Below, piece by piece: positions 44,847 through 54,045 of a stretch of 64,000 bases of DNA. The translations under genes were made by a program, and so were the position numbers. Origin of the DNA: Streptomyces tirandamycinicus (lineage in GTDB: Bacteria > Actinomycetota > Actinomycetes > Streptomycetales > Streptomycetaceae); NCBI RefSeq assembly GCF_003097515.1, contig NZ_CP029188.1, forward strand, positions 5,934,531-5,998,530. Reading direction: 5' to 3'. Below the pieces are notes generated by a model. That model was not told where the DNA came from, did no database searches, and saw only the letters and a program-made list of their open reading frames with translations. How positions within the stretch are numbered: position 1 is the stretch's first letter; each line of letters starts with the position of its first letter.

Positions 44847-46724
44847 TCAGAGGTTGGACTCCGCCGGGGCGCCGGGCGCTCGGCCCTCCCCCCGTGCGCG
44901 GTTCAGTTCCGCGTCCAGGGTGAGTGCCGTGTCGATGAACGCCAGATGGGTGAACGCCTGCGGGAAGTTGCCCAGCTGCCGCCCCGTCAGGGCGATCTCC
45001 TCCGAGTACAGCCCGAGGTGGTTGGCGTAGGTGAGCATCTTCTCCAGCACCAGTCTCGACTGGTTCAGCCGGCCGGCCCGCGCCAGCGCGTCGACGTACA
45101 TGAACGTGCACAGCGAGAAGGTGCCCTCGGAGCCGCGCAGGCCGTCGGGGGAGGCCTCGGGGTTGTACCGGTAGACCAGGCTGTCGTTCACCAGTTCGCG
45201 GTCCATGGCGTCCAGCGTGGAGGTCCACATCGGGTCGTCGGGGGTGATGAAGCCGACCGTGGACATCCGTACCAGCGACGAGTCGAGCACATCGGTGTCG
45301 TAGTGCTGGACGAACGCCTGCCGCTGCTCGTTCCAGCCCCTGGTGAGGACCTGGGCGTACAGCCTGTCCCGCTCGCGGGCCCAGCGTTCGAGGGAGGCCG
45401 GGCGGCCGCTCGCCGCCGCCAGCCGCAGGGCCCGGTCGAAGGCGACCCAGGACATCACCCGTCCGTAGGTGAAGTCCCGGCGCCCGCCCCGGGTCTCCCA
45501 GAGCCCCTCGTCGGGCTGGTCCCAGTGGTCGCTGAGCCAGTCCAGGAGCGTACGCAGCGAGGTCCAGCCGCGGTGGTCGAGCCGGATGCCCCGCTCGTGC
45601 GCGAAGAAGATGCTGTCCAGTGCCTCGCCGTAGATGTCGAGCTGGAGCTGGGAGGCGGCGCCGTTGCCGATCCGGACGGGGCTGGAGCCCTCGTAGCCCT
45701 CCCAGTTGCCGAGGATCTCCTCTTGGAGGTCGGAGGAGCCGTCGACCCGGTACATGATGTTCAGCGGTCCAGAGTCGCCGTCGCGGCCGGCCTTCTCGTG
45801 GACGCGGTCGCGCAGCCAGCCGATGAAGGCCTGGGCCTCGTCGGTGAAGCCGAGTCCCAGCAGCGCGTACACGGAGAAGGAGGCGTCGCGGATCCAGGTG
45901 AACCGGTAGTCCCAGTTCCGCTCGCCGCCCAGCTGCTCGGGCAGCCCGGCGGTCGGGGCCGCCACGATCGCGCCGCTCGGCGCGTACGTCATCAGCTTCA
46001 GCGTGATCGCCGACCGCTCCACCGCCTCCCGCCAGCGGCCCGAGTAGCGGGACTGGCCGAGCCAGCCGCGCCAGAACTGCACGGTCTCGTCGAAGAGCTG
46101 CATGAACTCGGTGTGGTGGACGTGCCGCGGCGGGCCGTCGGCGAAGGTCTCCAGCACCACGCCGCGCTCCTGGCCGGCCTCCAGGGTGATGCTGAAGTGC
46201 ATGTCGTGGTCGCCGAGGTCGAGGGGGGCCAGCCGGTCGTCGCCGGGCTCGCGGACCGCGTGGACCGTCAGCTCCAGGCCGTCGGCGGCGAACACCGCCC
46301 CGCGCTCGGTGTAGTGCAGCTTGTGGGGGGAGCGGCCGTAGTCGAACCGCGGAGCGATGTCGACCTTGAAGGTGAGGCTGCCGCGGACACAGCGCAGCAA
46401 CCGCACCAGCCGGTGCCGCTGGGTGGCCGTGGAGCCCGTGACCGGCATGAAGTCGATGACCTCGCCCGCGCCCGCCTCGGTCATGAAGCGGGTGACCAGG
46501 ACCGCGGTGTCGGGAAGGTACAGCTGCTTGGTGGCGTACGTCCGGTCCACGGGCGCGACCTTGAAGTGCCCGCCGTTCTCGGAGTCCAGCAGCGAGCCGA
46601 AGATGCTCGGCGAGTCGAAGCGCGGTGTGCAGTACCAGTCGATCGTCCCCTGAGTGCTCACCAGTGCCGCCGTCTGCAGGTCACCGATCAGCCCGTGGTC
46701 CTCGATGAGGGGGTAGTCGCCCAT
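44847..46724 (-). CDS. Glycoside hydrolase family 15 protein (trehalase/glucoamylase-like)
   Basis: A 625-residue enzyme of the usual length. A beta-rich N-terminal domain (IEDHGLIGDLQTAALVSTQG; TIDWYCTPRFDSPSIFG) precedes an (alpha/alpha)6 barrel. NWDYRFTWIRDASF is the substrate-site signature, EGLWETRGGRRDFTYGRVM carries the likely general acid, and LRGSEGTFSLCTFMYVDAL the second carboxylate. No signal peptide, so cytoplasmic. Actinobacterial members include trehalases, which fits an osmotic-stress setting. It converges on the redox operon and is divergent from the DUF2254 gene. Confidence 0.9.
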   Translation of the reverse strand: MGDYPLIEDHGLIGDLQTAALVSTQGTIDWYCTPRFDSPSIFGSLLDSENGGHFKVAPVDRTYATKQLYLPDTAVLVTRFMTEAGAGEVIDFMPVTGSTATQRHRLVRLLRCVRGSLTFKVDIAPRFDYGRSPHKLHYTERGAVFAADGLELTVHAVREPGDDRLAPLDLGDHDMHFSITLEAGQERGVVLETFADGPPRHVHHTEFMQLFDETVQFWRGWLGQSRYSGRWREAVERSAITLKLMTYAPSGAIVAAPTAGLPEQLGGERNWDYRFTWIRDASFSVYALLGLGFTDEAQAFIGWLRDRVHEKAGRDGDSGPLNIMYRVDGSSDLQEEILGNWEGYEGSSPVRIGNGAASQLQLDIYGEALDSIFFAHERGIRLDHRGWTSLRTLLDWLSDHWDQPDEGLWETRGGRRDFTYGRVMSWVAFDRALRLAAASGRPASLERWARERDRLYAQVLTRGWNEQRQAFVQHYDTDVLDSSLVRMSTVGFITPDDPMWTSTLDAMDRELVNDSLVYRYNPEASPDGLRGSEGTFSLCTFMYVDALARAGRLNQSRLVLEKMLTYANHLGLYSEEIALTGRQLGNFPQAFTHLAFIDTALTLDAELNRARGEGRAPGAPAESNL

Positions 46725-46836
46725 CCCGAGCCCCTTTCGCCCTGGGTCGCGAGCGGATGCCGCCCCATCAGCTTAGGTAATACCTTCATTCCGGGCTTTT
46801 CGGGAAAATATGCCCGGTGCGGGGAAGGGCTCTGAC
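46725..46836. promoter_or_regulatory. GH15-DUF2254 divergent region
   Basis: A 112-bp region, AT-richer than average. AGGTA-A-TACCT (46775-46785) is a perfect palindrome, and CCGGGC / GCCCGG (46791-46796, 46812-46817) form a wider inverted repeat. Both are possible operator elements; no regulator gene is adjacent. Confidence 0.35.
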
Positions 46837-48171
46837 GTGGAGGCGAGAAGCGCACGACGGAAGAAGGGCCGCCGGGTCCCCGCGCCCGTGTCCTGGGCGA
46901 CGGCCTTCGCGCTGCGCCAGTACGCCATCGCATGCCTCTGGATCGTCCCGCTGGCCGGGATCGTCCTCGGCTCGCTCCTCGCGGAGGCCGCGGTGGCGCT
47001 CGACGGCGCCGTCCGGGTGCCGCAGGAGTGGCGGTACTCCCCGTCCACCGCGAGCAGCGTCCTCAGCTCCATCGTCGGAGCGATGGTCGCCCTGCTCGGC
47101 TTCGTCGTGACCATCGGCATCCTCGTGGTCCAGCAGGCCACCGGGACGCTGTCGCCGCGCTACATGCGGCTGTGGTACCGGGACCGGCTCCAGAAGGCCG
47201 TGCTCGCGACCTTCACCGGGACCTTCTCCTTCGCCTTCTCGCTGCTGCGCAGCATCGAGACCGACTTCGTGCCCGACCTCGGCGTCACCCTCGCCGGCGC
47301 GGCGGTCGCCGTGAGCCTGGTGCTGCTGCTCATGTACCTCAACCGCTTCATCCACAACCTGCGGCCGGTGGCCATCGCCGCCCTGGTCGCACGGGCCGGA
47401 CGGCGCGTGATCCGCCAGGGGGCGCTGATGGTCGAAAGCGGCGCCCTCGACCGTGCGGAACCCCCCGGGGCGCCCCGGGGGCCGGTGACCCGGGTGCTCT
47501 GCGGGACGGGCGGTGCGCTCCAGGGGTTCGCCCCCGAGCGGCTCGCCGCGCTCGCCGAGCGGTACGACTGCTTCGTGGTGCTCACCCACCCCGTCGGCGA
47601 CTTCGTACCGCCCGGGGTGACGCTCTTCGAGGTGCACGGCGCCACTCCGCCCCCGCCGCGCGAGCTGACCGGGCTCGTCGCGCTCGGCGTCGAACGGACC
47701 ATCGAACAGGATCCCGCCTTCGGGTTGCGCATCCTCGTGGACATCGCCATCAGGGCGCTCTCCCCGGCGGTGAACGACCCCACGACGGCGGTACAGGTCC
47801 TCAACCACATCGAGGCGTTCCTGCACACCCTCGGGCGGCTGGAGCTGAGCGGACGCTACACCCTCCGCGACGCCCGGGGCGTGCCCCGGCTCCAGGTCCC
47901 CGGCCGCTCCTGGGAGGACTTCCTCCAGCTCGCCGTCACCGAGATCCGCGAGTACGGCGCCGGCTCCCTGCAGGTCTGCCGGCGGCTGAGGGCGCTGTTC
48001 GACGGGCTCCTGGCCGCCGGGCTGCCCGAACGGAACCGGGAGGCGGTACGGGCCGAGCTGCGCCTGCTCGACGCGGCCGTCGGCGGCCGGTACCCCGACC
48101 CGGCCCGCCGGGCCGCCGCGCTGACCCCGGACCGCCAGGGCATCGGGGGCGGCGCGGGCACGCGGGCCTGA
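46837..48171 (+). CDS. DUF2254 membrane protein
   Basis: A 444-residue membrane protein. Four helices lie in the N-terminal half: around WIVPLAGIVLGSLLAEAAV, SSIVGAMVALLGFVVTIGIL, FTGTFSFAFSLL and VTLAGAAVAVSLVLLLMYL. The family signature DIAIRALSPAVNDPTTAVQV is near residue 310, in the soluble C-terminal part. Function is unknown. The GTG at 46837 is preferred over an ATG at 46810 because GGGGAAGGG lies seven bases upstream and the ATG lacks any ribosome site. Confidence 0.83.
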   Translation: MEARSARRKKGRRVPAPVSWATAFALRQYAIACLWIVPLAGIVLGSLLAEAAVALDGAVRVPQEWRYSPSTASSVLSSIVGAMVALLGFVVTIGILVVQQATGTLSPRYMRLWYRDRLQKAVLATFTGTFSFAFSLLRSIETDFVPDLGVTLAGAAVAVSLVLLLMYLNRFIHNLRPVAIAALVARAGRRVIRQGALMVESGALDRAEPPGAPRGPVTRVLCGTGGALQGFAPERLAALAERYDCFVVLTHPVGDFVPPGVTLFEVHGATPPPPRELTGLVALGVERTIEQDPAFGLRILVDIAIRALSPAVNDPTTAVQVLNHIEAFLHTLGRLELSGRYTLRDARGVPRLQVPGRSWEDFLQLAVTEIREYGAGSLQVCRRLRALFDGLLAAGLPERNREAVRAELRLLDAAVGGRYPDPARRAAALTPDRQGIGGGAGTRA

Positions 48172-48216
48172 GCGCGGCCGGCGGGGGCCTGCCGGGGATC
48201 CCGGCTCCTGCTGCCC

Positions 48217-48300
48217 CGGTCCGTGCCCGCGGTCCGTGCCGGCCTCGGTCCGTGTCCGCGGTCCGTGCCGGCCCCGGTCCGTGCCCGCGGTCCCGCCGGG
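48217..48300. repeat. 29-bp tandem repeat, nearly three copies
   Basis: Units starting CGGTCCGTG at 48217, 48246 and 48275; the third is incomplete. Each unit itself contains two copies of GGTCCGTG. It lies in the 300-bp spacer before the ROK kinase, which otherwise shows nothing. Confidence 0.9.
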
Positions 48301-48471
48301 GGCCCTGAACGCGCTCCGCGCCGCCGCCCGGCCGGGGCCTGCCGGCGTCCGCTCCGGCCGCCCGCCGGGGAGCGCCCCGGGCCGGGGCGGGCCCCGGATG
48401 GCACAATCGGGCACGGCGGGCGCCGCCCGCCTCCGGTGATCCGGACCCGCCCCACGACCCGCAGGGACGCC

Positions 48472-49659
48472 TTGAGCACGTACCGCGACTTCGCCCACCG
48501 GGGCTCCGCCCGGGCCACCGTCCTGCGGACCGTCGGCCCCCGGGAGCGGCGCTCGCACCTCACCGCGCCCCGCGTCCCCACGGTGGGCATCGACATCGGC
48601 GGCACCAAGGTGATGGCCGGTGTGGTGGACGCCGACGGGCTCATCCTGGAGAAGATCCGCACCGAGACCCCGGACCGGTCCAAGAGCCCGAAGGTCGTCG
48701 AGGACACCATCGTGGAGCTGGTCCTCGACCTCTCCGACCGGCACGACGTGCACGCGGTCGGCATCGGCGCGGCCGGCTGGGTGGACGCCGACCGCTCCAC
48801 GGTGCTCTTCGCCCCGCACCTGGCCTGGCGCAACGAGCCGCTGCGGGACTCGCTGCAGAACCGTCTCGCCGTCCCCGTCATGGTCGACAACGACGCGAAC
48901 ACCGCCGCCTGGGCCGAGTGGCGCTTCGGCGCCGGCCGCGGCGAGGACCACCTCGTGATGATCACGCTCGGTACCGGGATCGGCGGGGCGATCCTGGAGG
49001 ACGGCCGGGTCAAGCGCGGCAAGTTCGGCGTCGCCGGCGAGTTCGGCCATATGCAGGTCGTGCCCGGCGGGCACCGCTGCCCGTGCGGGAACCGCGGCTG
49101 CTGGGAGCAGTACAGCTCCGGAAACGCCCTGGTCCGCGAGGCGCGCGAGCTGGCGGCCGCCGACTCGCCGGTGGCGTACGGCATCATCGAGCGGGTCAAG
49201 GGCAACGTCCCCGACATCACCGGCCCGCTGATCACCGAGCTGGCCCGGGAGGGCGACGCCATGTGCGTCGAGCTCCTCCAGGACATCGGGCAGTGGCTCG
49301 GCGTCGGCATCGCCAATCTCGCCGCCGCCCTCGACCCGTCCTGCTTCGTCATCGGCGGTGGCGTCAGCGCCGCCGACGACCTCCTCATCGGCCCCGCCCG
49401 GGATGCGTTCCGCCGCCATCTCACCGGCCGCGGCTACCGGCCGGAGGCCCGCATCGCCAAGGCCCAGCTCGGCCCGGAGGCGGGTATGGTCGGCGCGGCC
49501 GACCTCGCGCGGCTCGTCGCGCGCCGGTTCCGCCGTGCCAATCGGCGCCGCGTCGAGCGGCACGAGAGATTCGAGCGCTACGCCCAGGTCCTCCGCGGCG
49601 CCGGAGGACTCGGCGACACCGGCGACAGCGACCGCCCCACCCACCAGGACCCCGAGTGA
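48472..49659 (+). CDS. ROK-family sugar kinase (glucokinase-like)
   Basis: A 395-residue kinase. Phosphate-binding motif VGIDIGGTKVMAGVVDADG, catalytic region VMVDNDANTAAWAEWRFGAG, ITLGTGIGGAILEDG, and the zinc motif GGHRCPCGNRGCWEQYSSG (CxCGxxGCxE). These are ROK glucokinase features; fructokinase or other hexose kinases are possible. It is about 75 residues longer than the typical 317-320, owing to an N-terminal lead of about 37 residues and a charged C-terminal tail (RRANRRRVERHERFERYAQV). The TTG at 48472 follows AGGGA. Its stop overlaps the next gene's GTG. Confidence 0.9.
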   Translation: MSTYRDFAHRGSARATVLRTVGPRERRSHLTAPRVPTVGIDIGGTKVMAGVVDADGLILEKIRTETPDRSKSPKVVEDTIVELVLDLSDRHDVHAVGIGAAGWVDADRSTVLFAPHLAWRNEPLRDSLQNRLAVPVMVDNDANTAAWAEWRFGAGRGEDHLVMITLGTGIGGAILEDGRVKRGKFGVAGEFGHMQVVPGGHRCPCGNRGCWEQYSSGNALVREARELAAADSPVAYGIIERVKGNVPDITGPLITELAREGDAMCVELLQDIGQWLGVGIANLAAALDPSCFVIGGGVSAADDLLIGPARDAFRRHLTGRGYRPEARIAKAQLGPEAGMVGAADLARLVARRFRRANRRRVERHERFERYAQVLRGAGGLGDTGDSDRPTHQDPE

Positions 49660-50234
49660 AGACCTTGCCCCGACCGACGGCACCCGTGGAAGAGAACGTG
49701 CGTCCCCCCGAGGGGCGATGGCACATGATCTGGCGCCGCGCGCTGACCGCGGCCGTCATCGTGCTGCTCATCGGCATCCCCGCCGGGTACCTGGTGATCT
49801 CCGCCGAGCAGAGCCGGGACAGCGGCCGGGACAAGGAGGCCGAGTCGTCGGCGACCGGGCTGCGCGAGAACTGGCCGTCCAAGATGAAGCGCCGCGTCTT
49901 CGAGGTGCCCATCCCGCCCCGGTCCACCGAGGTCGCCTACTACGAGACCAGCAACTGGAAGTCCAGCCGGCTGTACGTCAAGTTCCGTACGACCGCCGGC
50001 GGACTCGACGCGTTCCTCAACGACGTCGGCACCAGCCGTGCGCGGCTGAAGACCGGCGAGGTCACCGTCGGCGCGCGCGACGCCGCCACCGTCGGCTGGG
50101 TCTTCCGGCCCGAGGCGGCGTGGGCCGGGGCGTCGCACCGGCAGCCCGGTCCCCGCCCCAGTCAGGACATCGCCGTGGATCTGACCGATCCGTCCGCACC
50201 CATGGTGTTTGTGGTCTCGACCGCCACCCCCTGA
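49656..50234 (+). CDS. Small single-pass membrane protein of unknown function
   Basis: A 192-residue protein. After a short cytoplasmic stretch (RPPEGRWHMIWRRA) one transmembrane helix follows (LTAAVIVLLIGIPAGYLVI), then a soluble outer domain with YYETSNWKSSRLYVKFRTTA and DAATVGWVFRPEAAW. I do not recognise the family. The GTG at 49656 overlaps the ROK kinase stop (GTGA), so it is translated with that kinase; a role with it is only inferred. A downstream GTG (RPPEGRW) is an alternative start. Confidence 0.72.
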   Translation: MKTLPRPTAPVEENVRPPEGRWHMIWRRALTAAVIVLLIGIPAGYLVISAEQSRDSGRDKEAESSATGLRENWPSKMKRRVFEVPIPPRSTEVAYYETSNWKSSRLYVKFRTTAGGLDAFLNDVGTSRARLKTGEVTVGARDAATVGWVFRPEAAWAGASHRQPGPRPSQDIAVDLTDPSAPMVFVVSTATP

Positions 50235-50271
50235 TCCGGAATCACTCCCTCCGCTCGCTACTGTGGAGCGG

Positions 50272-51576
50272 GTGAGCGAGCAGACGCAGACGCCCCCGAA
50301 GACCCTGCAGTACCGGATCGACGGTCCGGACGACGCGCCCGTCCTCATCCTCGGACCGTCCCTCGGAACGACCTGGCACATGTGGGACCGGCAGGTGCCC
50401 GAGCTCTCGCGGCGGTGGCGGGTGCTGCGTTTCGACCTGCCGGGGCACGGCGGCGCCCCGGCGCACCCGGCCGGGTCGGTCACCGAACTCGCGGACCGGC
50501 TCGTCGCCACGCTGGACGAACTCGGCGTCCAGCGCTTCGGCTACGCGGGCTGCTCCGTCGGCGGCGCCGTCGGCATCGACCTGGCGCTGCGGATCCCGCA
50601 CCGCATCGCCTCGCTCGCCCTGGTGGCCGCGTCGCCGAGGTTCGGCACGGCGGACGAGTTCCGCCAGCGCGGGGTGATCGTCCGTACCAACGGCCTCGAC
50701 CCGATGGCGCGCACGGCGCCCGACAACTGGTTCACCCCGGGCTTCGCCGCCGCCCAGCCCGCCATCGTCGAGTGGGCCGTCCAGATGGTGCGCACCACCG
50801 ACCCCGGCTGCTACATCGCCGCCTGCGAAGCGCTGGCCGCCTTCGACGTACGGGCCGACCTGGCGCGGGTCGGCGTGCCGACGCTGGTCCTGGTCGGCTC
50901 CGACGACCAGCTGACCGGGCCCGCCGAGGCGCGCACCCTGGTCGCCGGGATACCGGACGCACGGCTCGCCCTGGTCCCCGGCGCCTCGCACCTCGCGCCC
51001 GTGGAGCAGCCGGCGGCGGTGACCGATCTGCTCGTCCGGCACTTCTGCCTGGCCTGGCAGGACACCCTCCACGCGATCCCCGCGCCGCCGTCCGCCCCGT
51101 CCGCCTCCTCCGTACCCTCCGTCTCCGCGCCCGTGGCCCCGGTCGCCGAGATCGCCCCGGCCGCCGAGCAGCCGCACCCCGAGGGTGCGGTACGGCCCGA
51201 CCCGTACGAGGCGGGCATGCGGGTCCGCCGCGCGGTGCTGGGGGACGCGCACGTCGACCGGGCGATGGCGGCGGCGGACGAGTTCACCGCGGACTTCCAG
51301 GAGCTGATCACGCGCTACGCCTGGGGCGAGGTCTGGACCCGGGAGGGCCTGGACCGGCGGACCCGCAGCGCGGTGACCCTCACGGCCCTGGTGGCGGGCG
51401 GTCACCTGGAGGAGCTGGCCTTCCACACCCGCGCGGCCCTCCGCAACGGCCTCACCCCGACGGAGATCCGCGAGATCCTCATCCACGCGGGCGTCTACTG
51501 CGGCGTCCCGGCGGCGAACGCCGCCTTCCGGGTCGCCCGTTCGGTGATCCTGGAGGAGACCACTCCGCGCGACTGA
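50272..51576 (+). CDS. pcaL: Fused 3-oxoadipate enol-lactonase / 4-carboxymuconolactone decarboxylase (PcaL-like)
   Basis: A 434-residue two-domain protein. The N-terminal alpha/beta hydrolase (about 1-260) has VLILGPSLGTTWHMWDRQVP, nucleophile elbow GYAGCSVGGAVG (with Cys-Ser and Ser as nucleophile), and the catalytic His in LVPGASHLAPVEQP. A Pro/Ala/Ser-rich linker (about 270-310) leads to the carboxymuconolactone decarboxylase domain (MRVRRAVLGDAHVDRA; EVWTREGLDRRTRSAVTLTA; EIREILIHAGVYCGVPAANA). In the protocatechuate pathway these two steps are consecutive. No other pca gene is in the window, so the substrate here may differ. GTG at 50272. Confidence 0.88.
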   Translation: MSEQTQTPPKTLQYRIDGPDDAPVLILGPSLGTTWHMWDRQVPELSRRWRVLRFDLPGHGGAPAHPAGSVTELADRLVATLDELGVQRFGYAGCSVGGAVGIDLALRIPHRIASLALVAASPRFGTADEFRQRGVIVRTNGLDPMARTAPDNWFTPGFAAAQPAIVEWAVQMVRTTDPGCYIAACEALAAFDVRADLARVGVPTLVLVGSDDQLTGPAEARTLVAGIPDARLALVPGASHLAPVEQPAAVTDLLVRHFCLAWQDTLHAIPAPPSAPSASSVPSVSAPVAPVAEIAPAAEQPHPEGAVRPDPYEAGMRVRRAVLGDAHVDRAMAAADEFTADFQELITRYAWGEVWTREGLDRRTRSAVTLTALVAGGHLEELAFHTRAALRNGLTPTEIREILIHAGVYCGVPAANAAFRVARSVILEETTPRD

Positions 51577-51759
51577 GCGGCCGGCTGTCCCGCGCCCCGG
51601 CTGTCCCGCGTCCGGCCCGGCGCCGGGACCGCTCTCGTGCCCGGCCCTCGCCCGAGGCCGGGCCCGCGGTTCGGGAAGGGACCGGGCGGGGAAGGATCGG
51701 CCCGGGGAACGGGCGCGCCGCGCCGTGCGGGGCCCGGACGCAAGAGGAAGGTCGTCCCC

Positions 51760-52392
51760 GTGAAGCTCACCAAGAAGTCGCACGCCTGCATCCGCCTCGA
51801 GAAGGCCGGCCGGACCCTCGTGATCGACCCCGGGGTCTTCAGCGAGCCCGACGCCGCCGCCGGGGCCGACGCGCTGCTCGTCACGCACGAGCACCCGGAC
51901 CACTTCGACGAGGGGCGGCTCCGGGTCGCGCTCGACGCCGACCCCGCCGTCGAGGTCTGGACCCTCCGCAGCGTCGCCGGGCAGCTCTCGGCCGCCTTCC
52001 CCGGCAGGGTGCACACCGTCGGCGACGGCGACGTCTTCACCGCGGCCGGCTTCGACGTGCGGGTACACGGCGAACTGCACGCCGTGATCCACCCGGACCT
52101 GCCGCGGATCACCAATGTCGGGTTCCTCGTGGACGGCGCGGTCTTCCACCCCGGCGACGCCCTCACCGTCCCCGGAGAGCCGGTGGAGACGCTGATGCTC
52201 CCGGTGATGGCCCCGTGGAACAAGGTCGCGGAGGTCATCGACTACGTCCGTGAGGTGGGACCGCGGCGGGCGATCGACATTCACGACGCCCTGCTCACCG
52301 ACCTCGCCCGCCCCGTCTACGACACCCACATCCGGAACCTGGGCGGCGCCGAGCACCGCCGGCTCGCCTCCGGGGAGTCCACCGAGCTCTGA
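51760..52392 (+). CDS. MBL-fold metallo-hydrolase
   Basis: A 210-residue metallo-beta-lactamase-fold protein of the short UlaG-like type. The metal motif is LLVTHEHPDHFDEGRL (HxHxDH), with VIHPDLPRITNVGFLVD and VFHPGDALTVPGEPVET giving later ligands, and IDIHDALLTD the last His. Substrate unknown. GTG at 51760 follows AGAGGAAGG. The C-terminal codons and stop lie in a 27-bp tandem duplication that continues past the gene. Confidence 0.85.
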   Translation: MKLTKKSHACIRLEKAGRTLVIDPGVFSEPDAAAGADALLVTHEHPDHFDEGRLRVALDADPAVEVWTLRSVAGQLSAAFPGRVHTVGDGDVFTAAGFDVRVHGELHAVIHPDLPRITNVGFLVDGAVFHPGDALTVPGEPVETLMLPVMAPWNKVAEVIDYVREVGPRRAIDIHDALLTDLARPVYDTHIRNLGGAEHRRLASGESTEL

Positions 52393-52434
52393 GGGCGGCC
52401 GCGTACCGCCGAGCTCTGAGGGCGGCCGCGTACC
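52382..52434. repeat. 27-bp tandem duplication spanning the MBL-gene stop codon
   Basis: A 26-base sequence starting CCGAGCTCTGAGGGCGG occurs at 52382-52407 and identically at 52409-52434. The first copy includes the gene's last codons and TGA. Confidence 0.93.
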
Positions 52435-52518
52435 CGCCCCGGACCGGGTCCGGCCCGTTCCTGTGGGGGATCCCGGGCCCACCCGTGACCGTCCGACCCC
52501 GCGGCTACGCTTGGCGGC

Positions 52519-53298
52519 ATGCGCATCGCCACCTTCAACGTCAATTCGATCACCGCCCGCCTGCCGCGGCTGCTCGCCTGGCTGGAGAGCAGCGGCACGG
52601 ACGTGCTGTGCATCCAGGAGACCAAGTGCACCGCCGAGCAGTTCCCGGTGGACGCCCTGAAAGAGCTCGGCTACGAGTCCGCGGTCAACGCCGACGGCAG
52701 GTGGAACGGCGTGGCGGTGGTCTCCCGGGTGGGCCTCGACGACGTCGTGAAGGGTCTGCCCGGCGGCCCGGAGTACGGCGGCGTGCAGGAGCCGCGGGCG
52801 CTGAGCGCCACCTGCGGCCCGGTCCGCGTCTGGTCGGTGTACGTGCCGAACGGCCGCGAGGTCGCCCACGAGCACTACACCTACAAGCTGGCCTGGCTGG
52901 AGGCGCTGAGGTCCGCGGTCGCGGAGGACGCGGCGGCCGGCCGGCCGTTCGCGGTGCTCGGCGACTACAACATCGCGCCGACCGACGACGACGTGTGGGA
53001 CAGGTCCTTCTTCGAGGGTATGACCCATGTGACCGAGCCGGAGCGTGCCGCCCTGGCCGGACTGCGCGAGGCGGGCCTCGCCGACGTGGTGCCGCGCCCG
53101 CTGAAGTACGACCACCCGTTCACGTACTGGGACTACCGCCAGCTGTGCTTCCCCAAGAACCGGGGTATGCGCATCGACCTGGTGTACGGCAACGAGCCGT
53201 TCGCCAAGGCCGTCAAGGACAGCTATGTCGACCGCGAGGAGCGCAAGGGCAAGGGCGCCTCGGACCATGCCCCCGTCGTGGTCGATCTGGACCTCTGA
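52519..53298 (+). CDS. xth: Exodeoxyribonuclease III
   Basis: A 259-residue enzyme of normal length for base-excision repair (3' exonuclease and AP endonuclease). RIATFNVNSITARLPRLL at the start, metal Glu in CIQETKC, VYVPNGRE, LGDYNIAPTDDDVWD, and the C-terminal RIDLVYG and SDHAPV with catalytic Asp/His are all intact. It is followed 84 bp on by a DUF6278 gene. Confidence 0.94.
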   Translation: MRIATFNVNSITARLPRLLAWLESSGTDVLCIQETKCTAEQFPVDALKELGYESAVNADGRWNGVAVVSRVGLDDVVKGLPGGPEYGGVQEPRALSATCGPVRVWSVYVPNGREVAHEHYTYKLAWLEALRSAVAEDAAAGRPFAVLGDYNIAPTDDDVWDRSFFEGMTHVTEPERAALAGLREAGLADVVPRPLKYDHPFTYWDYRQLCFPKNRGMRIDLVYGNEPFAKAVKDSYVDREERKGKGASDHAPVVVDLDL

Positions 53299-53382
53299 CC
53301 GCCGGCCCGGGGCCGCGCTCCCTCGGCCGGCGTCCGCGCGCCCAGTGGTGCGCCCGTCCACGGGAATGCGAGGCTGATCGGT

Positions 53383-53823
53383 ATGAACATCCCATTCTTG
53401 GACAGCTGGCGCAGAAGGCATGACGGTGCCCGCAGCCAGTCGCCGGCGTCCACGGCCGGGGGCGACCCGGAGGGCGTGGCGGAGCTGCTGTCCGAGTGCG
53501 AGCTGCTGCGGGCCAGGGTGGGCCGGCAGGGGCTCGAACTGGACGACACCCCGGCCTCGTTGGAGGCGCTCGACCAGTTGCCGCCGCGCTGGCGGGACGA
53601 CCCGGAGGAGCTTCCCTGGCTGGGGAACGACGCGGGGCTCTACCTGGGCACGGTGATCGTCCGTACCGTGCGGGGCGCCGCCTGGCACGTCTGGCCGGGC
53701 GGCCACCCCGTGGTCCGGCTCGCCTCCGGGCGCGAGGTCAACGTGGTGGAGGCGGGACTCGACTGGGCGATGCACGGATCGCCCGAGCTGTCCCAGGTGT
53801 ACGCGGAGGCGGCCGAAGCCTGA
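53383..53823 (+). CDS. DUF6278 family protein
   Basis: A 146-residue soluble protein resembling the actinobacterial DUF6278 family, which I recall next to exonuclease III in Streptomyces. Features are MNIPFLDSWRRRHDG at the start, VAELLSECELLRARVGRQG, DDPEELPWLGNDAGLYLGTV, and WPGGHPVVRLASGREVNVVE. It has no membrane segment. Function unknown. Confidence 0.75.
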   Translation: MNIPFLDSWRRRHDGARSQSPASTAGGDPEGVAELLSECELLRARVGRQGLELDDTPASLEALDQLPPRWRDDPEELPWLGNDAGLYLGTVIVRTVRGAAWHVWPGGHPVVRLASGREVNVVEAGLDWAMHGSPELSQVYAEAAEA

Positions 53824-53955
53824 TCCGGCTTCGATCCCTTTAGATGGCTATTACCGCTTTTGTCCTATCCGGTGCGTGTCGGGTCGTGAAGTGCCTTGCC
53901 GGGCTGGATAGTTTGCGCTGACCTCGACACCACCGAGATTGGGGCAGAGCAGCGT

Positions 53956-54045
53956 ATGGCCGTCGATCCGCTGATCGAGTTGAGTGATGTCGTCATGGAG
54001 CGCGTGTGCGTCGCGCGTCCCCCGGAGCCGGGCGGTAGCTCGTAG
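53956..54045 (+). pseudogene. Possible truncated start of an ABC-transporter ATPase
   Basis: A 29-codon frame from ATG 53956 reads MAVDPLIELSDV, like the first strand of amino-acid-type ABC ATPases, then departs (VMERVCVARPPEPGGSS) and stops inside the hairpin at 54025-54060. The preceding 130 bp are AT-richer than the flanks, as a promoter would be. It may be a fragment left by recombination; a chance match is possible. Confidence 0.3.

Noticed and set aside
50242-53775. A 1177-codon minus-strand open frame
   Set aside because: It is antisense to four well-supported genes and is a product of high GC content.
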